From Streptomyces halstedii (GTDB lineage Bacteria > Actinomycetota > Actinomycetes > Streptomycetales > Streptomycetaceae): a DNA stretch of 64,000 bases. The position numbers were made by a program, and so were the translations under genes. The stretch covers positions 124,001 through 188,000 of the forward strand of contig JOAZ01000002.1 of assembly GCA_000720535.1 (NCBI GenBank), in the 5' to 3' direction. Positions 49,875-58,314 of this stretch are shown in pieces (position 1 is the first letter of the stretch; the number at the start of each line of letters is the position of its first letter). The notes below the pieces were generated by a model, which saw only the letters and a list, made by a program, of their open reading frames with translations, ran no database searches and was not told the DNA's origin.

Positions 49875-49973
49875 GCCGGCTCCTCCGGTGTGAATGTATC
49901 TTCCACCCCAATGTCCCATATGTCGCGCTTACGGCATGTTGGGAAGCGCCACGCAGTTGTCACGTCTGCGCTC

Positions 49974-49990
49974 TTGCGAATGATTCGCAA
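49974..49990. promoter_or_regulatory. Nur-like (nickel-responsive Fur) box before the ECF transporter
   Basis: TTGCGAATGATTCGCAA is a perfect 8-1-8 palindrome that fits the Streptomyces Nur consensus tTGCaa-N5-ttGCAA. It lies about 60 bp before the NikM start. A Zur site would be AT-richer. Confidence 0.7.
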
Positions 49991-50050
49991 AAGGGTCCTA
50001 TCATGGAGCGTTTGCCCGAGCCCGCCCCCTCGCCCGAAGCGGAGCCATCC

Positions 50051-51109
50051 ATGCATGTACCCGACGGATTCATCAACGCACCCGTCTCCGCCGTGGCCGG
50101 TGTGGTCGCCGCCGGGGCGGTCGCGGTCAGCCTCCGGGGCGCGCGGCGCGAGCTGGACGGGCGCACGGCGCCGCTGGCCGGGCTCGTCGCGGCCTTCATC
50201 TTCGCCGTGCAGATGCTCAACTTCCCGGTCGCCGCCGGTACCAGCGGCCACCTCCTGGGCGGGGCGCTCGCGGCGATCCTGGTCGGGCCGTACACCGGGG
50301 TGCTCTGCATCGCCGTCGTCCTGCTGATGCAGGGCATCCTCTTCGCCGACGGCGGCCTCACCGCGCTCGGCGTCAACATCACCGTCATGGGCGTCGTCAC
50401 CGTCGTCGTCGCCTATGCCCTCTTCCGGGGGCTCACCGGGGTGCTGCCCCGTACCCGCCGCTCGACCACCGCGGCGGCGTTCGTGGCCGCGCTGGTCTCC
50501 GTACCGGCCGCCGCCGTCGCCTTCACCGCCCTCTACGCGATCGGCGGGACCACCGACGTACCCCTCGGCAAGGTCCTCACCGCGATGGTCGGCGTACACG
50601 TCCTCATCGGCATCGGCGAGGCCGCCATCACCGCGCTGACCGTCGGCGCGGTGCTCGCGGTACGCCCCGACCTCGTCCACGGTGCCCAGGGGCTCGCCGC
50701 ACCGCTGAAGCTGCGTGTCGACGGTGCGCTCGTCGACGTCCCAGCCGCCCCGGCCGCCGAGCCCGCCCCGGCCGCCCGCGGCCGCTCCACCCGCGGGGTC
50801 TGGGCGACCGGCCTGGTCGCGGCGCTCCTGCTCGCCGGGTTCGTCTCCTACTACGCCTCAGCCAGCCCCGACGGCCTGGAGAAGGTCGCCGCCGACAAGG
50901 GCATCGACGAGAACGTCAAGGAGCACGGCGCCGCGGACTCCCCGCTCGCCGACTACGGCGTCAAGGACATCAGCGACGCCCGGCTCTCCGGCGGCCTGGC
51001 CGGAGTCATCGGGGTCGGCGTCACCGTGGCGGTCGGCAGCGGTGTCTTCTGGGCCGTGCACCGGCGCCGCAGGCCGGAGCCCGTCGCCGGCGCGCTCGGG
51101 TCCGACTGA
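50051..51109 (+). CDS. ECF transporter S component NikM-NikN fusion (nickel/cobalt)
   Basis: 352 aa. The N-terminal MHVPDGFI places His2 at the metal site formed by the free N-terminus, as in NikM/CbiM, which fixes the start at ATG 50051 rather than 50003. About seven helices follow with NFPVAAGTSGHLLGG (further His ligand) and VLLMQGILFADGGLTALGVNI. The C-terminal part has two helices around a PDGLEKVA motif, the NikN (PDGLE) type rather than CbiN, arguing for nickel. It is the first gene of the M-Q-O operon under a Nur-like box. Nickel would serve Ni-SOD and urease. Confidence 0.9.
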   Translation: MHVPDGFINAPVSAVAGVVAAGAVAVSLRGARRELDGRTAPLAGLVAAFIFAVQMLNFPVAAGTSGHLLGGALAAILVGPYTGVLCIAVVLLMQGILFADGGLTALGVNITVMGVVTVVVAYALFRGLTGVLPRTRRSTTAAAFVAALVSVPAAAVAFTALYAIGGTTDVPLGKVLTAMVGVHVLIGIGEAAITALTVGAVLAVRPDLVHGAQGLAAPLKLRVDGALVDVPAAPAAEPAPAARGRSTRGVWATGLVAALLLAGFVSYYASASPDGLEKVAADKGIDENVKEHGAADSPLADYGVKDISDARLSGGLAGVIGVGVTVAVGSGVFWAVHRRRRPEPVAGALGSD

Positions 51110-51110
51110 C

Positions 51111-51872
51111 ATGGGCGCGGGCCACGCCCACAGGCTCTACCGGCACGGCCACTCCCCGGTCCACCGCCTGCCCCCGCACTGCAAGCTGGTCGCCGTCCTC
51201 GGCTTCGTGGTGGTCGTCGTCTCCACCCCCCGCGAGGCGCTCTGGGCCTTCGCCCTGTACGCCGTGCTGCTCGCCGCGGTCGCCGCGGTGGCCCGCGTCC
51301 CGGCCGGCTTCCTGCTGAAGCGCCTGGCCATCGAGGTGCCGTTCGTGGCGTTCGCGCTGCTCATGCCGTTCGTCGTCCCCGGCGAGCAGACGGAACTCCT
51401 CGGCCTGACCGTCAGCGTCCCCGGCCTCTGGGGCGCGTGGAACGTCCTCGCCAAGGGCACGCTCGGTGTGGCCGCCTCCGTGCTGCTGGCCTCCACCACC
51501 GAACTGCGCTCCCTGCTGCTCGGCCTCCAGCGGCTCCGGCTGCCGCCGCTGCTCGTCCAGATCGCGTCCTTCATGCTCCGCTACGGCGACGTGATCACCG
51601 ACGAACTGCGCCGGATGTCGATCGCCCGCCGCTCGCGGGGGTTCGAGGCACGCGGCGTACGCCACTGGGGCGTGCTGGCCAAGACGGCGGGCGCCCTGTT
51701 CATCCGCTCCTACGAACGCGGCGAGCGCGTCCACCTCGCGATGGTCAGCCGGGGCTACACCGGCACCATGCCGGTGATCGACGAGGTGACCGCCTCCCGC
51801 GCCCAGTGGGCGTACGCCTGTGCCCTCCCCGTACTCGCCCTGGGCGTCTGTCTGCTGGGATGGACCGTATGA
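51111..51872 (+). CDS. ECF transporter T component (NikQ/CbiQ)
   Basis: 253-aa transmembrane coupling subunit. Seen: HRLPPHCKLVAVLGFVVVVVSTP, several helices and the two Ala-Arg-Gly type coupling motifs on cytoplasmic helices (RRMSIARRSRGFEARG and the second RxxRG-like ERGERVHLAMVSRGYTG) that clasp the ATPase. One base separates it from the S component stop. The N-terminal Gly-His-Ala-His stretch (GAGHAHRLYRHGH) is His-rich and might bind metal. Its stop overlaps the ATPase start by ATGA. Confidence 0.93.
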   Translation: MGAGHAHRLYRHGHSPVHRLPPHCKLVAVLGFVVVVVSTPREALWAFALYAVLLAAVAAVARVPAGFLLKRLAIEVPFVAFALLMPFVVPGEQTELLGLTVSVPGLWGAWNVLAKGTLGVAASVLLASTTELRSLLLGLQRLRLPPLLVQIASFMLRYGDVITDELRRMSIARRSRGFEARGVRHWGVLAKTAGALFIRSYERGERVHLAMVSRGYTGTMPVIDEVTASRAQWAYACALPVLALGVCLLGWTV

Positions 51873-52675
51873 GCCGACCTGCCCGCCCCGCGCCGTCCCC
51901 CGAAGCCGCGCCGTCCTCCGGGGTCGCGCCGTCCCTTGAGGTCAGCGGCCTCGCCTACGCGTACCCCGACGGCCACCAGGCCCTCTTCGGGGTCGATCTC
52001 ACCGTGCGCCGGGGCGAACGCGTCGCCCTGCTCGGCCCCAACGGCGCGGGCAAGACCACCCTCGTCCTGCACCTCAACGGCATCCTCGACGCGGGCGCGG
52101 GCACCGTCCGGGTCGCCGGACTGCCCGTGGAGAAGCGGAACCTCGCGGAGATCCGGCGCCGGGTCGGCATCGTCTTCCAGGACCCCGACGACCAGTTGTT
52201 CATGCCGACCGTCCGGGAGGACGTCGCCTTCGGACCCGCCTCGGCCGGACTGCGCGGTGCCGCGCTGGAGGAGCGGGTCATGGCCGCGCTCAAGCGGGTC
52301 GGCATGGAGGAGTTCGCGACGCGGCCCCCGCACCACCTCTCCTTCGGGCAGCGCCGCCGGGTCGCCGTCGCCACCGTCCTCGCCATGGAGCCGGAGATCC
52401 TGGTGCTGGACGAACCCTCCTCCAACCTGGACCCGGCCTCCCGCCGCGAACTCGCCGACATCCTGCGGACGCTGGACGTCACCGTCCTGATGGTCACCCA
52501 CGACCTGCCGTACGCCCTGGAGCTCTGCCCGCGCGCCGTCATCCTCAGCGACGGGGTCATCGCCGCCGACGACCACACCCAGGAACTCCTGTGTGACACC
52601 GGGCTGATGCGCAAGCACCGGCTGGAACTGCCCTTCGGGTTCGACCCGCGTTCCGTCGCCGTTCCACGTCCGTGA
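51869..52675 (+). CDS. ECF transporter ATPase (NikO/CbiO)
   Basis: 268-aa ABC ATPase. Walker A LLGPNGAGKTTLVLHLNG, Q-loop VFQDPDDQLFMPTVREDVAFGP, signature HHLSFGQRRRVAVA, Walker B ILVLDEPSSNLDP and switch His VTHDLPYA: complete. The first 25 residues are a Pro/Ala/Ser repeat before the ABC domain (LEVSGLAYAYPDG). It drives the NikM/Q module; only one ATPase gene is present, so it acts as a homodimer. Confidence 0.95.
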   Translation: MSRPARPAPSPEAAPSSGVAPSLEVSGLAYAYPDGHQALFGVDLTVRRGERVALLGPNGAGKTTLVLHLNGILDAGAGTVRVAGLPVEKRNLAEIRRRVGIVFQDPDDQLFMPTVREDVAFGPASAGLRGAALEERVMAALKRVGMEEFATRPPHHLSFGQRRRVAVATVLAMEPEILVLDEPSSNLDPASRRELADILRTLDVTVLMVTHDLPYALELCPRAVILSDGVIAADDHTQELLCDTGLMRKHRLELPFGFDPRSVAVPRP

Positions 52676-52728
52676 ACAGACGGTGACCCGGCAGCCGCTC
52701 CGCCCGCCCGGCGATGCACCATGGGGGG

Positions 52729-53916
52729 ATGAGCGGGAGTGCGGGAGCAGGCGTGGACGTACGAGGCACGGTGGCACCAGGGTTCGAGGCGGTACGGGAC
52801 GCGTTCGTCCGTAACTTCGAACAGCGCGGGGAACGGGGGGCGGCCGTGGCCGTCTACCGGCACGGGCGCAAGGTCGTGGACCTGTGGGCCGGCACCCGGG
52901 ACGTGGACGGCACCGAACCGTGGGCGGTGGACACCACCCAGGTCGTCCGCTCGGCCGGAAAGGGCGTCGCCGCCGCCGTACCGCTGCTGCTGCACCAGCG
53001 CGGACAGGTCGACCTGGACGCGCCCGTCGGCACGTACTGGCCGGAGTTCAAGGCCAACGGCAAGGAGCGCGTCCTCGTACGCCACCTCGTCGCCCACCGG
53101 GCCGGACTGGCCGCCCTGGACACGCCCCTGACACCCGAGGAGGCGGCCGACGGGGTCAGCGGGCCACGGGCCGTCGCCGCCCAGCGGCCCCAGTGGGAGC
53201 CCGGCACCGACCACGGCTACCACGCCCAGACCTACAGCTGGCTCGTCGGTGAGCTGGTGCGCAGGGTCACCGGACGCACCATCGGGCGCTGGATCGCGGA
53301 GGAGATCGCCCGCCCGCTCGGCCTGGACTTCTGGTTCGGGCTGCCGGAGGACGAGGCGCACCGCGTCGGCCGCGTCGGGCCCGTCGAGCCCCCGGCGGTG
53401 GACGGCAACGGCGGCACGCTGCGCATGCGCCCCAAGCGGAACGTCGTCGAGGCCTACGCCGACCCCGGCTCGCTGACCCGGCGGGCCTTCGGGGCGATCG
53501 ACCCGTTCCCCGACGAGAACGCCCCCGCCTACCGCGCGGCCGAACTCCCCGCGTCCAACGGCGTGGCCACCGCACGCGGACTGGCCCGCTGCTACGCGGC
53601 GATGATCGGCGAGGTGGACGGCCACCGGCTGTTCGCCCCGGCCACCCTCACCCTGGCCCGTACCGAGGAGTCCGCGGGCCCGGACCGGGTGCTGGTCGTC
53701 TCCACCCGTTTCGGTCTCGGCTACATGCTGCACGGTTCCGCCGCCCCGCTGCTGGCCCCCGGCTCCTTCGGCCACCCCGGCCGGGGCGGGTCGCTCGGAT
53801 TCGCGGACCCCGAATCGGGCATCGCGCTGGGCTACGTGACGAACGGTCTGCAGAAGGGGGTCACCGCGGATCCCCGTTCCCAAGCGCTGGTCCGGGCGGT
53901 ACGGTCGGCGCTGTGA
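52729..53916 (+). CDS. Serine hydrolase, class C beta-lactamase/esterase fold
   Basis: 395 aa. EstB/LACTB-like. Seen: VVRSAGKGVAAAVPLLLHQRGQVDLDAPV with the SxxK nucleophile (Ser-Ala-Gly-Lys), HLVAHRAGL, a Tyr at GYHAQTYSWLVGELVRRVTG (YxN position altered to YHA/TYS), and a C-terminal FGHPGRGGSLGFADPESGIALGYVTN replacing the KTG motif with HPGRGG. This makes esterase or peptidase activity more likely than beta-lactamase. No signal peptide, so cytoplasmic. ATG 52729 is preceded by a G-run; ATG 52714 is an alternative. It overlaps the SDR gene by GTGA. Confidence 0.9.
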   Translation: MSGSAGAGVDVRGTVAPGFEAVRDAFVRNFEQRGERGAAVAVYRHGRKVVDLWAGTRDVDGTEPWAVDTTQVVRSAGKGVAAAVPLLLHQRGQVDLDAPVGTYWPEFKANGKERVLVRHLVAHRAGLAALDTPLTPEEAADGVSGPRAVAAQRPQWEPGTDHGYHAQTYSWLVGELVRRVTGRTIGRWIAEEIARPLGLDFWFGLPEDEAHRVGRVGPVEPPAVDGNGGTLRMRPKRNVVEAYADPGSLTRRAFGAIDPFPDENAPAYRAAELPASNGVATARGLARCYAAMIGEVDGHRLFAPATLTLARTEESAGPDRVLVVSTRFGLGYMLHGSAAPLLAPGSFGHPGRGGSLGFADPESGIALGYVTNGLQKGVTADPRSQALVRAVRSAL

Positions 53917-54722
53917 CAGCCGACATCAGCACACGTCTCGACGGACACACCGCCCTCGTCACCGGAGCGGGCCGGGGCATCGGCGCCGCCACGGCCCGCC
54001 GCCTGGCGGCCGAGGGCGCGGCCGTCCTCGTCACCGACCTGGACGCCGCACGGGCCGACCGCGTCGCCCGGGAGATCCGGGAGAAGGACGGCGGCACCGC
54101 CGAAGCCCTGGCCTGCGACGTCGGGGACCGCGCCGCCGTGGAGGCGGCCGTGGCCCACGCCGTCGCCACCTTCGGCGGGCTCGACGTCCTCGTCAACAAC
54201 GCCTATGCCAACCACGAGGACGCCGCCCTCTTCGAGGACGAGGCCGACGAGTCCTGGGCCCACACCCTCGACATCACCCTGTCCGGGCCCTACCGGTGCT
54301 CCCGGGCCGCGCTGCCGCACCTGGCCGCCTCCGGCCGGGGCGCCGTCGTCAACATCGGCTCGGTCAACGGCGAGCAGGACTTCGGCGGGCACGCCTACAG
54401 CGCCGCGAAGGCGGGCCTGGCCAGCCTGACCCGCACACTGGCCGGCCACGCGGGCCCGCGCGGGGTCCGGGTCAACCTGGTGGCCCCCGGCACCATCCGC
54501 ACCGAGGGGTGGACCGGCCGCGACGGCGACCTGGCGCGGGCGAGGGCCCTCTACCCGCTGGGACGGCTCGGCGAACCGGACGACATCGCCGCCGCCGTGG
54601 CCTTCCTGGCCTCCCGCGACGCGGCCTGGATCACCGGGACGACGCTCCGGGTGGACGGCGGCCTGATGGGCGTCAACAAGGGCTTCCGCGACGCGATGCG
54701 GGGCGGAGCGGACAAGCGGTAG
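53913..54722 (+). CDS. SDR-family oxidoreductase
   Basis: 269 aa. Seen: TALVTGAGRGIGAATARRLAAEG, CDVGDRA, NNAY (Tyr in place of the usual Gly of NNAG), IGSVNGEQDFGGHAYSAAKAGLASLTR with Ser-Tyr-Lys catalytic residues, VNLVAPGTIRTEGW and the C-terminal ITGTTLRVDGGLMG. NAD(P)-dependent, tetrameric type; substrate unknown. Translationally coupled to the serine hydrolase (4-nt overlap), so the two may act on one ester/alcohol substrate. It converges on the radical SAM gene, 46 bp away. Confidence 0.94.
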   Translation: MTADISTRLDGHTALVTGAGRGIGAATARRLAAEGAAVLVTDLDAARADRVAREIREKDGGTAEALACDVGDRAAVEAAVAHAVATFGGLDVLVNNAYANHEDAALFEDEADESWAHTLDITLSGPYRCSRAALPHLAASGRGAVVNIGSVNGEQDFGGHAYSAAKAGLASLTRTLAGHAGPRGVRVNLVAPGTIRTEGWTGRDGDLARARALYPLGRLGEPDDIAAAVAFLASRDAAWITGTTLRVDGGLMGVNKGFRDAMRGGADKR

Positions 54723-54768
54723 CCGACGCGGCCCGGCCGGACGGGGGCGCGTACGGCCGTGCGGCGCT

Positions 54769-55872
54769 TCAGCGGGTCGCCACCGGAGGCCGGCTGAGCG
54801 CGGTCAGGCGGGTGTACTCGTCGTCCCGGAAGGTCTGTACCTCGTGACAGAGCCGGCTCATGACGAACTGGCCGAGTGGCACACACAAGTCCATGCGCCG
54901 GATGCAGACCCCGACCATGAAGGGCCCGTCCTGCTCACGGTAGAGGCGGACCCCGTAGTACCCCTCCTGACAATCACGTTCGTTGTTGAACCGGCAGCCG
55001 GAGCACGTTTCCGGCAGCCGTACCGGACGGATGGATTTGGCGTACAGGGTGCGGCCGTCCGGAAGCCGGTAGCGGGTGCGCTGGTCGGAAGCGCCCGCTG
55101 TGACGACGTGCCGTTCGGGAACCGCCCCGAGGTGATTCAGGACCTGTCGCATCGCACTCAGTGACGTGCCCTCGTCTCCAAGGGACACGAGCATGCGTAC
55201 CGCGACGTCTCGACCATGCTCCTCGATGATCCGTAACACGCGGGGAATGTGTGTCTGATCAGGAACGACGATGTTCGCCGAGACCTTCACCCCGTTCAGG
55301 AGCGCCGATTCGATCGTCTCGTGGAGAGCGCGGAGTTTGTGTTCGGCGAGTCTCACGGAGGCGTAGCGCGGGGCCTGTACGGCGGCGAGTTCGTCGGCCG
55401 TGGTGCCGAAGACGGACAGGTTGACGCGATCCAGTCCGGCTTCCGCGCACTCCTTCAGCACGGCCGCGCCGTTCTCTCCGTTGGAGGTGAGGCCGACGGT
55501 GAGCCCGAGCCGGTGAGCGATGGAGACGAGTTCGGGCAGCTTGGGGTGGAGGGTGGGTTCACCGCCGGTGAAGTGCACTTCACCGGTGTCGATGCTGCCT
55601 CGGACGGCGGCCAGAGCGAGCGCGAAATCAGGGTCCGGCTCCACCCTTGTGGGCAGGAACGCGGCCCCGTTGGTACGCAGGTAGATGGAGACCCGTCCCG
55701 AACGCCCGGGGGTACCCGTGTACTCACCTGCCTGCCTGCCGAGATTGTCGGACGTGACCGGTGTGCCTTCGTTGTGGCAGAAGGTGCACGCCAGTCCGCA
55801 GGCGTCGATGATCTTCACTCGGACTGTGCGGTCGGGACGGACGTCCACGGGTAACCGTTCTTCGCCGTGCAT
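54769..55872 (-). CDS. Radical SAM enzyme, MoaA-like, unknown substrate
   Basis: 367 aa. Radical SAM motif Cys25-x3-Cys29-x2-Cys32 (DACGLACTFCHNEG), GEVHFTGGEPTLHPKLPELV, GLTVGLTSNGENG, VNLSVFGTTADELA, and a C-terminal cysteine set (TCSGCRFNNERDCQEGYYGVRL...VGVC) that could hold a second [4Fe-4S] cluster as in MoaA or SPASM proteins. The frame is open to 55986, but MHGEERLP at 55872 follows AGAGAGG and starts the domain. The gene upstream on the same strand, 58 bp away, encodes a CYTH protein, suggesting a two-gene unit. No precursor peptide gene is evident nearby. The molecular target is unknown. Confidence 0.88.
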   Translation of the reverse strand: MHGEERLPVDVRPDRTVRVKIIDACGLACTFCHNEGTPVTSDNLGRQAGEYTGTPGRSGRVSIYLRTNGAAFLPTRVEPDPDFALALAAVRGSIDTGEVHFTGGEPTLHPKLPELVSIAHRLGLTVGLTSNGENGAAVLKECAEAGLDRVNLSVFGTTADELAAVQAPRYASVRLAEHKLRALHETIESALLNGVKVSANIVVPDQTHIPRVLRIIEEHGRDVAVRMLVSLGDEGTSLSAMRQVLNHLGAVPERHVVTAGASDQRTRYRLPDGRTLYAKSIRPVRLPETCSGCRFNNERDCQEGYYGVRLYREQDGPFMVGVCIRRMDLCVPLGQFVMSRLCHEVQTFRDDEYTRLTALSRPPVATR

Positions 55873-55930
55873 CGGCGCACCTCTCTGGGAGTGAACACGC
55901 TTCTGGCCGGAGCGGGACCATCGGGGGTGA

Positions 55931-56473
55931 TCAGGCCGTGAACCGGAGGTCGGTGACCTTCTCCAGTTCCAGCCCGTACCGGGCATAGACCGCGGTGGTG
56001 TTCTCGCTGGTCAGTTCGGCGCGGGCCAGGCCCAGCCGACGGGCCGCCTTCCAGACCTGCTCCGCGTCGTCCCCCTCGATCTCCAGATAGGGCGGAATCA
56101 ACGGCCACGAGTCGATCTCCAGGCGCACACCGTCCAGTTGCCATGACGAGCGGCGGTTCTCCTGGTACGCCTTGGCGTGGAATCCAAGTCGTTCGAGCAG
56201 GACGTGCGTGGCCTCGAAGTCGCCCACCTCCACCTCTGTCTCACGCGTGCCGTCGACGGAGTCGGAGGTGATCTCCTTGAGGCACAACGTCACCTCGGAT
56301 CCCGTGTCCCGCAGACGGACCCAGCGGCCTGGTTCGGCGGGCCGGACGTCGTACACGTAGCGGCGCATCATTCGGTCGGCGACATGGGTACCCCCGTTGC
56401 CGGCGATACGCCCGGCCATCTCCGCGGGGTCGATCCCCAGCGCCTTCGCCTCGTACTCGATCAGGGTCGCCAT
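55931..56473 (-). CDS. CYTH-domain protein (class IV adenylyl cyclase/triphosphatase fold)
   Basis: 180 aa. The family hallmark ExExK is present as Glu6-Tyr-Glu8-Ala-Lys10 (IEYEAKAL). Then RRYVYDVRP, RWVRLRDTGSEVTLCLKEI, DGTRETEVEVGDFEATHVLLERLGF, KAYQENRRSSWQLDGVRLEIDSWPLIPPYLEIEGD: alternating strands of the triphosphate tunnel with conserved Arg/Lys/Glu. CYTH enzymes bind triphosphates (ATP to cAMP, thiamine triphosphate, polyphosphate). GAGGAG lies about 10 nt before ATG 56473. It is immediately upstream of the radical SAM gene. This pairing hints at a nucleotide-like or phosphorylated product, but nothing more can be said. Confidence 0.87.
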   Translation of the reverse strand: MATLIEYEAKALGIDPAEMAGRIAGNGGTHVADRMMRRYVYDVRPAEPGRWVRLRDTGSEVTLCLKEITSDSVDGTRETEVEVGDFEATHVLLERLGFHAKAYQENRRSSWQLDGVRLEIDSWPLIPPYLEIEGDDAEQVWKAARRLGLARAELTSENTTAVYARYGLELEKVTDLRFTA

Positions 56474-56710
56474 CGTGCGTCATCTCCTCGCCGTCGGCTG
56501 TCCGGTACCGGCCGGATGTCCCGCACCGGGGCAAGCTTGCGGCACCCGGGCACGCGGATGGGTGGTCACCCGTCACGAATCACCCGCCCGTGGCCGGCAC
56601 GGCGTGATCCGTGGGCCGGGGCGCTGAGCCGCCTCGGCTTCCGTGTCCCTGGCACGTTAGGAACCAGCCAGGGAGGGCGGCCACAGAGTTCTACGGAATT
56701 GCACGCCGGT
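56474..56710. promoter_or_regulatory. 237-bp spacer upstream of the CYTH gene
   Basis: No gene seen. It must hold the CYTH/radical SAM promoter if they are not read through from the HTH operon. No strong hairpin or palindrome was recognised. Confidence 0.3.
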
Positions 56711-57559
56711 TCAACGCAGCGCGTCGATGGCCGCGGTGATCAAGGAACGGGCGTCGGCTCCATGGACGGCGAGCCGGCCGACCCGGGCGAATGCCCGAAG
56801 GTACTGGTCGACCTCTGACGGGGACGTGACCGTGACGGCTGCGGTGAGCAGCTCCACCTGTGCCCGATCGGTGTCGTAGACGGAGAAGGTCTCCAGTGGC
56901 CACATGCCCCGCTGAGCGTCCAGCGGGACGACCCCGAGCGAGACGGACGGCAGAGACATGACGGCCAGCAGGTGGCCGAGTTGCCCGGCCATGGTGGCGG
57001 CGTCGCCCATGCGGTACCGCAAGACGGACTCCTCGACCAGGAAGGCGAACCGGTGGTCGCCCTCGCGCAGGAAGCGGGCTCGGCCCATGCGGGCGGTGAC
57101 GGCTTCGGCGACGTCGTTCGGTGACTGCCGGAAGCCGGCGATCTCCGTGAGCAGTGCCGTGGCGTAGGCGGGTGTCTGCAACAGGCCGGGGACGACGTTC
57201 GAGCAGTAGACCCGGAGCGCCCGGGTGCGCTCGAAGAGGGGCTCGTAGGACTCCTGGAGCCTGCGCAGACCGGTCCGTTGCAGTCGTTTCCATTCGACGT
57301 ACATGGATTCGGTGGACCGGGAGGCGGCGATCAGGTCGTCCGCTTGCCCATCGGCCCCGCAGGCCGAGCACCAGGCCCGGATGTCGGCATCCGAAGGCGG
57401 CGTCACCGCGTTCTCGATACGTGAGGACTTGGAGGCGTGCCATCCGGCCCGCGCCGCCACCCCACGGCCGGTCAGCCCGGAGTCCAGACGGATCTCGCGC
57501 AGGCGCGTGGCGAGAGCCTCACGGGCGGACTGGACGCTGGACGAGGGGTGACGGGACAT
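56711..57559 (-). CDS. XRE-type HTH regulator with DUF5753
   Basis: 282 aa. N-terminal HTH_31 (ALATRLREIRLDSGLTGRGVAARAGWHASKSSRIENAVTPPSDADIRAWCSACG), then the DUF5753 ligand/partner domain (YEPLFERTRALRVYCSNVVPGLLQTPAYATALL, FLVEESVLRYRMGDAATMAGQLGHLL, LGVVPLDA, VYDTDRAQVEL). This class (WhiJ, BldB-associated and Scr1-like proteins) is hugely expanded in Streptomyces, usually beside a small partner gene. Here it follows a DUF6879 gene by 16 bp and a small 80-aa gene, same strand, forming a trio. Likely a local switch of development or stress. Confidence 0.9.
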   Translation of the reverse strand: MSRHPSSSVQSAREALATRLREIRLDSGLTGRGVAARAGWHASKSSRIENAVTPPSDADIRAWCSACGADGQADDLIAASRSTESMYVEWKRLQRTGLRRLQESYEPLFERTRALRVYCSNVVPGLLQTPAYATALLTEIAGFRQSPNDVAEAVTARMGRARFLREGDHRFAFLVEESVLRYRMGDAATMAGQLGHLLAVMSLPSVSLGVVPLDAQRGMWPLETFSVYDTDRAQVELLTAAVTVTSPSEVDQYLRAFARVGRLAVHGADARSLITAAIDALR

Positions 57560-57575
57560 GGATGGTGCGTGTGTC

Positions 57576-58100
57576 TCAGATCGTGTACGCGGAATGTGGG
57601 GTGGCCCGGTCCCAGACGGCCTCGAACGCCGACGAGCACAGCTTCACGACGTCGGGGGCGTCCTCGACCTCGTCACCCAGGTACGCGCCTTCGCCCGAGA
57701 AGTGTCCGAAGCGGACCAACTGCCCGTCGAACACCCAGAAGTCGTTACCGGGCAGACAGAGGTCTGATGCCCTTCGGCGGGGCAGCCAGCGAATTCTCTC
57801 TCCGGCGGCGATGTTCGCGAACGAGCCGTCGTAGAGATACCGGGTGTACTCGCTGACGGGCTCGGACACGATGCGGGCCCGACGGAACTCGACACCGCGG
57901 TCGACCGATTCGGCCACCATGTCGAGCCAGGGGCGCCACCACGTCGCCCGGTCGTCCGGGTCCGGGCGGTACCCCGCCTTCCAGGCCGCTACGCGCGGAG
58001 CTTCGTCGGGGTCGTCGTAGTGGTCGCGCATCTCCAGATGCACCGCCGAGTGGCGGCAGTTGGCGAGCAGCTCAGCGAACGGCGGTGCCGTCTGCGGCAT
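57576..58100 (-). CDS. DUF6879-family protein
   Basis: 174 aa. Seen: FAELLANCRHSAVHLEMRDHY (family N-terminus), WWRPWLDMVAESVDRGVEFRRARIVSEPVSEYTRYLYD, GERIRWLPRRRASDLCLPGNDFWVFDGQLVRFGHFSGEG and FEAVWDRATPH. I recognise DUF6879, typically encoded beside DUF5753 HTH proteins. Function unknown; by genomic association likely a partner or antagonist of the HTH regulator. It overlaps the upstream 80-aa gene by 29 nt and precedes the HTH gene by 16 nt, so it is strictly co-transcribed. Confidence 0.87.
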   Translation of the reverse strand: MPQTAPPFAELLANCRHSAVHLEMRDHYDDPDEAPRVAAWKAGYRPDPDDRATWWRPWLDMVAESVDRGVEFRRARIVSEPVSEYTRYLYDGSFANIAAGERIRWLPRRRASDLCLPGNDFWVFDGQLVRFGHFSGEGAYLGDEVEDAPDVVKLCSSAFEAVWDRATPHSAYTI

Positions 58101-58314
58101 CGCAAGCCTCCCGGACCGCGGCGGCCATGCGCAGCGGTAGTCGAACGACGGCTTCGGTGTCCGGGATCGGGCCCGTCCTCAGGCAAGCCGTCCGTGTCTC
58201 CTCGTCGGCCTTCCAGCCCTGGAGCACGATCTCCTGATTCTCGTCGTCCACCCATACCGTGGGACAGTTCGCCCCGTCCGTGTCGGGGTCTTTGGCGACG
58301 AACCGCAGCGACAC
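58072..58314 (-). CDS. Small acidic protein of the HTH/DUF6879 trio
   Basis: 80 aa, acidic: SLRFVAKDPDTDGANCPTVWVDDENQEIVLQGWKADEETRTACLRTGPIPDTEAVVRLPLRMAAAVREACDA. It resembles small proteins encoded at this place in many Streptomyces HTH-DUF6879 loci; family name not known to me. The start is GTG 58314 with GGGAGG 6 nt upstream. It is the first gene of the trio. The layout (small acidic protein, partner, HTH) recalls toxin-antitoxin-like or WhiJ-type control units. Confidence 0.75.
   Translation of the reverse strand: MSLRFVAKDPDTDGANCPTVWVDDENQEIVLQGWKADEETRTACLRTGPIPDTEAVVRLPLRMAAAVREACDAADGTAVR

Noticed and set aside
52729-53916. Calling the serine hydrolase a beta-lactamase resistance gene
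   Set aside because: SxxK is present, but the YxN and KTG motifs are replaced and there is no secretion signal.
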